NCBI GenBank assembly: GCA_937871685.1 | Contig: CALMOL010000338.1 | Location: 1-9,087, forward strand | Length of the DNA: 9,087 bases | Reading direction: 5' to 3' | Source: an uncultured Verrucomicrobiota bacterium | Lineage (GTDB): Bacteria > Verrucomicrobiota > Verrucomicrobiia > Chthoniobacterales > SZAS-18 | Shown: one piece after another, positions 5,784-9,087 of the stretch | Layout: each line of letters starts with the position of its first letter | How positions within the stretch are numbered: position 1 is the stretch's first letter | The notes under the pieces: generated by a model | Database searches by the model: none | Told to the model about the DNA's origin: nothing | Seen by the model: the letters and a program-made list of their open reading frames with translations, nothing else | Program-made: the position numbers and the translations under genes

Positions 5784-7589
5784 TTACTTCACCCGCTTGA
5801 TGACGATGCTCTCCTGGCCGGTGGAGTGGATCGCGGCGCGGTCGGCGCGGCCGGCGGCGTCGCGCAGGAACTCGATGGTGGTGCCAGTCACGCCCTTCAC
5901 GCGGAAGGTCGTCCCGCGCAGCGGCTCCAGCTCGCGCACGCGGCCGAGCTGCGTCCACAGGAGCACGTTGTCGTCGCGCACCGTGATGCTCGCCGTGGTG
6001 TTCGGCAGCTCGTATTCGCCCGCCAGCGCGTCGAGGAATTTTCGCTCGCTCATCTCGGCGGGCGGGCGGCGCTCAAAAACGATCGGCGGGACGTTGGGGT
6101 CCATCGTCACCGTGAGGCCGTTCACCTCGCCGGCGAAGTCGTTTTGGAACATCACCTCGGTGAGCTCCAGCGCGTTCTGCCGGTCGGCCGGCGTCTTGAA
6201 GACCTCGTAGTGCCAATGGTCCAGCGGCGAGGTGAAGCCGTTGTAGCCGAGCTGGAGGCGCTCGCCCGCGAGGCGCACCGTCATGCGGCCGTAGCCGGGA
6301 TGCACGTAGTCGCCGGCGTATTCGGCGGGCGCGCGGGCGGGCTTGGTGCCCGCCTTGCGCTCGCCGGTGGTCTCCTGCTTCGCGGCGTCCTCGGCCGCGA
6401 AGGCCTTCAGCTCGATGTCGCGGTGGCGCTTGAGCAAGCCGGCCGAAGGCAGGCCGAGCAGGCGGTCGATGATCTCGTAGGGCAGCGCGTCGCGCAGGGA
6501 GGTGGCCGTGCGGTTGGCGAGGACCACCACGGCGATCTTCCTCGCGGGCACGAACACGATCAGCGTGGACGCGCCGTCGAGGTTGCCGCCGTGGTGCGCC
6601 ACGTCGAAGCCCCGGTAGGTCTGCACGAAGAGGCCCATGCCGTAGTGACTGAACCCGAATTCCGGGAACGGCGAGCGGCCGATGGGAATCTTCGGCTCGG
6701 TCATGGCCTGCACGTCGGACTCGAGCAGCACGCGCTTCCCCTCGAAGGCGCCGCCCGCGAGCATCATGCGCGCGTAGCGGGCGAGGTCGGCCGCGCACGA
6801 GTTGATGGAGCCCGCCGGGCCGGCGCCGTCGAGCCCCTTGAAGTCGATGCGCACCACTTGGCGCTGGGTGTTCAGCTCGTAGGCCTCGGAGTGGTCGGCA
6901 TCCTTGAGCAGATCAGCGATGGAGAAGCCCGAGCGCTTCATCCCGAGCGGACCGAACAACTCCCGGCGCGTGAGGTCTTCCCAGGTGCCGCCGGAAAGCT
7001 TGCCGCCGAGGTAGCCGGCGGTCATGAACATGAGGTTGTTGTATTGGAAACGCTCGCGCAGGTCATAGGAGAGCGCGAAATGCTGGAGTCGCCGGTAAAG
7101 ATCCTCGCGCGAAAGCTCGGAGCCATACCAGACGGAATCGTGCCGCGGCAGGCCGGTGCGGTGCGTGACGAGGTCGCGCGGGGTGACGTGCGCGGTGGCG
7201 TGCTCGTCGGCGAGGCGGAAGTCCGGCAGGTAGGCGCGCACGGTCTTGTCCCAGTCGAGCTTGCCCTGGCGCGCGAGCGTGGCGAGGCCGGCGACGACGA
7301 ACTGCTTGGTCATCGAGGCGATGGGCAAGAGCGTGTCGGCGGTCATCGGCTGCTTCCTGGCCACGTCGCGGAAGCCGTAGCCCTTGAGCAGCGGCGTGGC
7401 GTCGCCCACCACCACGGCCACGGAGCAGCCGGGCACGTCGAAGGACTTGAGCGCCTCCTCGATCACGGAATCAATGCCGGCGAGCGGCGGTGGCTTGGGC
7501 GCTTCCTGCGCGGGGAGCGGCGCAGTGGCCAGGGCCACGGCCGTCGCGACGAAGAGGATGGGGGAGAGGAGATGCCGCGGGGAGAGCAT
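5784..7589 (-). CDS. Secreted serine hydrolase, class C beta-lactamase-like
   Basis: A 601-residue exported protein of the beta-lactamase/transpeptidase-like family (PF00144). The signal peptide is MLSPRHLLSPILFVATAVAL then ATAPLPA, with cleavage likely before QEAP. The three active-site motifs are present: S92-M-T-K95 (nucleophile Ser92), Y183-N-N185, and H333-G-G335. After the catalytic domain (about 36-390) a linker leads to two beta-rich stretches, PAEYAGDYVHPGYGRMTVRL (421-440 onward) and LDALAGEYELPNTTASITVR (519-538 onward), which resemble tandem DUF3471-like domains. Such proteins act in the periplasm as esterases, D-aminopeptidases or peptidases on short peptides; family resemblance alone does not make it an antibiotic-resistance enzyme. 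ATG 7589 was chosen because the signal peptide follows at once. In-frame starts at 7628 and 7709 add a proline/arginine-rich tail with no clear ribosome site. No Shine-Dalgarno is seen at 7589 either. It is transcribed alone. Confidence 0.92.
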   Translation of the reverse strand: MLSPRHLLSPILFVATAVALATAPLPAQEAPKPPPLAGIDSVIEEALKSFDVPGCSVAVVVGDATPLLKGYGFRDVARKQPMTADTLLPIASMTKQFVVAGLATLARQGKLDWDKTVRAYLPDFRLADEHATAHVTPRDLVTHRTGLPRHDSVWYGSELSREDLYRRLQHFALSYDLRERFQYNNLMFMTAGYLGGKLSGGTWEDLTRRELFGPLGMKRSGFSIADLLKDADHSEAYELNTQRQVVRIDFKGLDGAGPAGSINSCAADLARYARMMLAGGAFEGKRVLLESDVQAMTEPKIPIGRSPFPEFGFSHYGMGLFVQTYRGFDVAHHGGNLDGASTLIVFVPARKIAVVVLANRTATSLRDALPYEIIDRLLGLPSAGLLKRHRDIELKAFAAEDAAKQETTGERKAGTKPARAPAEYAGDYVHPGYGRMTVRLAGERLQLGYNGFTSPLDHWHYEVFKTPADRQNALELTEVMFQNDFAGEVNGLTVTMDPNVPPIVFERRPPAEMSERKFLDALAGEYELPNTTASITVRDDNVLLWTQLGRVRELEPLRGTTFRVKGVTGTTIEFLRDAAGRADRAAIHSTGQESIVIKRVK

Positions 7590-7883
7590 GGGCGGGAAGA
7601 TGCCGCGGAAGGGCGCAAGGAAAAGCATCGCTCCACTCGCCGGGGCCGAGCCGTGCGGCCCGCTGGGAGAAACCAAGCGGCAGGAGCCCGCGCGACGGTC
7701 ACGCGGCAACTTGCCGCCGTGTCCGCAATGGTCGTCTAGCCGTCCGAGACGCCGCCGTGTCCAATTTCAAGGTGCGGTCACCCCATCCTTTGTCCCCGCG
7801 CCACGTCCCGCCCCACGCGACGACGGCAAGACGGGGGAGGAGAATTGGGTCATGCGCTGGACCCGGCCCTGAGCCAGCCCGCT
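7590..7883. other. Intergenic region upstream of the serine hydrolase
   Basis: No convincing gene. This would hold the hydrolase promoter (minus strand), but I find no clear -35/-10 pair. The segment around 7757-7800 is less GC-biased than its surroundings (it includes CCAATTTCAAGGTG and CCCCATCCTTTGTCC) and could be a remnant of something else, but it gives no protein match that I recognise. Confidence 0.4.
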
Positions 7884-8096
7884 CTAGCGGCGCATCGCGG
7901 CGTCCGCCGGCGGGTTGGCGATCGCCGGCGTGGCCTGGCCGCGGTCGCCGCTCCCGCTGGCTACCGGCGAGAGGGCCGCCGGCGCCGCGGGCGACGCGTT
8001 CACCGGAGCATCCGCGCAACCGCCAAGGCAAAGGGCGGCTCCCATCAGGGCGAAGGCAGCGAGAATCCGAGGCGAGGGGGCGAAGGAGAGAAACAT
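7884..8096 (-). CDS. Small lipoprotein, copy 1 of a tandem pair
   Basis: A 70-residue protein with a lipoprotein signal peptide: MFLSFAPSPR, hydrophobic ILAAFALMGAALC, and lipobox LGGC ending at Cys27, followed by ALA28, which by the Lol +2 rule suggests outer-membrane placement. The mature 44 residues are Ala/Pro-rich and probably disordered, ending in GDRGQATPAIANPPADAAMR plus R. The tail GDxGxxTPAxxNPxADA is shared with the gene at 8206-8430, and both place the lipid cysteine at residue 27, so the two are paralogues. Start ATG 8096 is fixed by the signal peptide; there is no clear Shine-Dalgarno. Function is unknown and no family is recognised. Because both copies keep the lipobox and the tail motif, it is probably a real gene. 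Confidence 0.7.
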   Translation of the reverse strand: MFLSFAPSPRILAAFALMGAALCLGGCADAPVNASPAAPAALSPVASGSGDRGQATPAIANPPADAAMRR

Positions 8097-8205
8097 GGCT
8101 CAGGTGAATCGCCTCGGCCGCATCCCCGGACGCCTCGTCGAGACCGGCCAGTCGCGGGCCCGGACATTCGCGCCAATGACTGCCGTCCGCTCCGGCGGCT
8201 CGCGC

Positions 8206-8430
8206 TCACCGGCTGGCCGAGTCGGCGTCCGCGCGCGGGTTGCCGGTGGCCGGCGTGCTCCGGCCGGGATCGCCGATCCCAGAGTTGCTGAGCGCCGAAA
8301 CTGGCACATTCGCAGAGGAGGCGGCCCGGCCGTTCAAGAGCGCCTCCGCGCAGCCAAGGAGCATGATCGCGACAGTCCCGAGCGCCGCGAAGCGAAGAAG
8401 GCCAACGAAGTTGCGGCGAGTAAAGCACAT
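8206..8430 (-). CDS. Small lipoprotein, copy 2, with Tat-like signal
   Basis: A 74-residue protein beginning MCFTRRNFVGLLRFAALGTV and ending its signal peptide with lipobox LLGC at Cys27 (then Ala28). TRRNFVG closely resembles the twin-arginine consensus (S/T-R-R-x-F-L/V), so export of this copy may use Tat, unlike copy 1. The mature part ends GDPGRSTPATGNPRADADSA followed by SR, matching the tail of the protein at 7884-8096. The two genes are in the same orientation, 109 nt apart; this one is upstream and would be transcribed first. No Shine-Dalgarno is apparent. Function is unknown; a short exposed tail anchored to the outer membrane is all that can be inferred. Confidence 0.7.
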   Translation of the reverse strand: MCFTRRNFVGLLRFAALGTVAIMLLGCAEALLNGRAASSANVPVSALSNSGIGDPGRSTPATGNPRADADSASR

Positions 8431-8770
8431 GGTGCCAAGTGCATCGCGCTGCTGGCCTTGGCAGGTCGCTTCTCCACGCCGGCATCTCGATTTACGGCCG
8501 CCAAAAGCTGGCCAGATCGCTCAACTGGCTCAAGGGCAACGGCTGACGTCCAAGCCAAACGTGCGGCCGCGTCCGCGCAACCGGCTCTCGTCGAGCGGCG
8601 TTGATGACGTTGAGCGGTGCTTGGTGGGCGGCAGCCTCAGCCGTCGCCATGCGCTCGTTCCAAGAAAGTTCTTTGATTCCCAGCGGGACACGACATCGGG
8701 TGATCAAGAACCACCGATGAGACTCTCACCCGCTTGCTCGACTCCGGCCCGTGCCCGGGCTCATTGACCC
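8431..8770. other. Gene-free stretch between divergent lipoprotein and immunity-like genes
   Basis: Several short frames exist on both strands, but none has a signal peptide, a domain or a ribosome site. As the shared upstream region of two divergent genes it should hold promoters for both; I find no confident -35/-10 pair. A stretch at 8508-8560 faintly resembles a tRNA D arm but lacks a T arm. Confidence 0.45.
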
Positions 8771-9087
8771 GTGAGCGCCGAGGAACATTTTCCCCGCCTC
8801 GCGGGATTCCTGGCCGACTGGTTCGGCGAGGGTTGGCGCGAGGAAGGATTTGCCACGCCCGCCGAGGCGACGCGCGCCTTCGCGGGCCGCACTTCGCGAT
8901 TGATGCGGCGTGGCTTGGTCGCCGAAATCCACCAGCTGCTTTCCCGGCGTTTCCCACCCGCCCGGCTGCGGCACCTGATCGGCACCGATCTAGGCTCGAC
9001 CTATGACCCCACCGCCGAGGGCAAGACCTTCGCCACGTGGCTCACCGAGGTGGCGGCGATCCTCGCGGCCGGCATCACTGGAAAGGA
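8771..9087 (+). CDS. CdiI-like immunity protein, cut off by right edge
   Basis: The frame from GTG 8771 is open to the window end, giving 105 complete codons; an in-frame TGA at 8765 excludes an earlier start. The translation resembles the small alpha-helical immunity proteins annotated 'contact-dependent growth inhibition system immunity protein' (CdiI_2-like). It has HFPRLAGFLADWFGEGW (residues 6-22), then TPAEATRAF (29-37), helices with VAEIHQLL (50-57), and the C-terminal signature STYDPTAEGKTFATWLTEV (76-94). Family members are about 100-120 residues and neutralise a toxin tip by direct binding in the cytoplasm. Here the upstream neighbour is a gene-free stretch and two opposite-strand lipoproteins, so no cognate toxin is visible on this side. 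There is no Shine-Dalgarno. The assignment rests on motif recognition and needs a profile search. Confidence 0.7.
   Translation, partial: MSAEEHFPRLAGFLADWFGEGWREEGFATPAEATRAFAGRTSRLMRRGLVAEIHQLLSRRFPPARLRHLIGTDLGSTYDPTAEGKTFATWLTEVAAILAAGITGK

Noticed and set aside
5574..7739. 721-residue plus-strand frame
   Set aside because: It lies opposite the serine hydrolase, whose motifs and signal peptide are unambiguous; the long frame is an effect of high G+C.
7757..7860. Possible insertion-sequence remnant upstream of the hydrolase
   Set aside because: Composition differs slightly from its surroundings, but there are no inverted ends, target duplications or transposase similarity.
8508..8580. 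Possible degenerate tRNA (GCTCAACTGGCTCAAGGGC looks like a D arm)
   Set aside because: No T arm with GGTTCGA, no matching acceptor strand and no proper anticodon loop; resemblance limited to one arm.
8492..8707. Possible third lipoprotein copy (GCADAA in a minus-strand frame near 8570)
   Set aside because: No hydrophobic signal segment precedes the cysteine and the shared C-terminal tail motif is absent.

Overview
The window is GC-rich chromosomal DNA (visibly well above 60% G+C, codon third positions almost all G or C). Most starts lack a clear Shine-Dalgarno sequence. The mix of genes (TPR periplasmic protein, YciA thioesterase, glutathione-independent formaldehyde dehydrogenase-like ADH, COG4276-type SRPBCC protein, alpha-E/DUF403 protein, class C beta-lactamase-like hydrolase, two tiny lipoproteins) and the REP-like hairpin clusters would fit a Gram-negative environmental bacterium. 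Verrucomicrobiota (Opitutaceae-like) is my best guess, but this is inference from style and no marker gene proves it.

Layout, left to right. Positions 1-980 (minus) hold the N-terminal part of an exported TPR protein that runs off the left edge. Two tandem tRNA-Ala genes (anticodons CGC and TGC) lie at 1118-1275 and are followed by a hairpin and a yciA-like acyl-CoA thioesterase (1365-1754, plus). Between this gene and the convergent zinc alcohol dehydrogenase (2412-3566, minus) lies the most unusual object of the window: about 16 copies of a 10-bp GC palindrome, evenly spaced every 21 or 22 bp from 1815 to 2148, with different 11-12 nt spacers. A short intergenic region with REP-like hairpins (3627-3708) separates the dehydrogenase from a divergent plus-strand pair: an SRPBCC protein (3749-4231) and an alpha-E protein (4295-5275).

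After the alpha-E gene comes a 221-bp inverted-repeat element made of six hairpins (5305-5525), resembling a REPIN. A large secreted serine hydrolase follows on the minus strand (5784-7589). Two tandem small lipoprotein genes (7884-8096 and 8206-8430, minus) share a C-terminal motif and look like a duplication. The right edge carries the start of a plus-strand gene (8771 onward) resembling CdiI-type contact-dependent growth inhibition immunity proteins, with no toxin in view.

Apart from the SRPBCC/alpha-E pair (63-bp gap) and the two lipoproteins (109-bp gap), the genes appear to be independent transcription units rather than one pathway. The intergenic regions carry most of the novelty.
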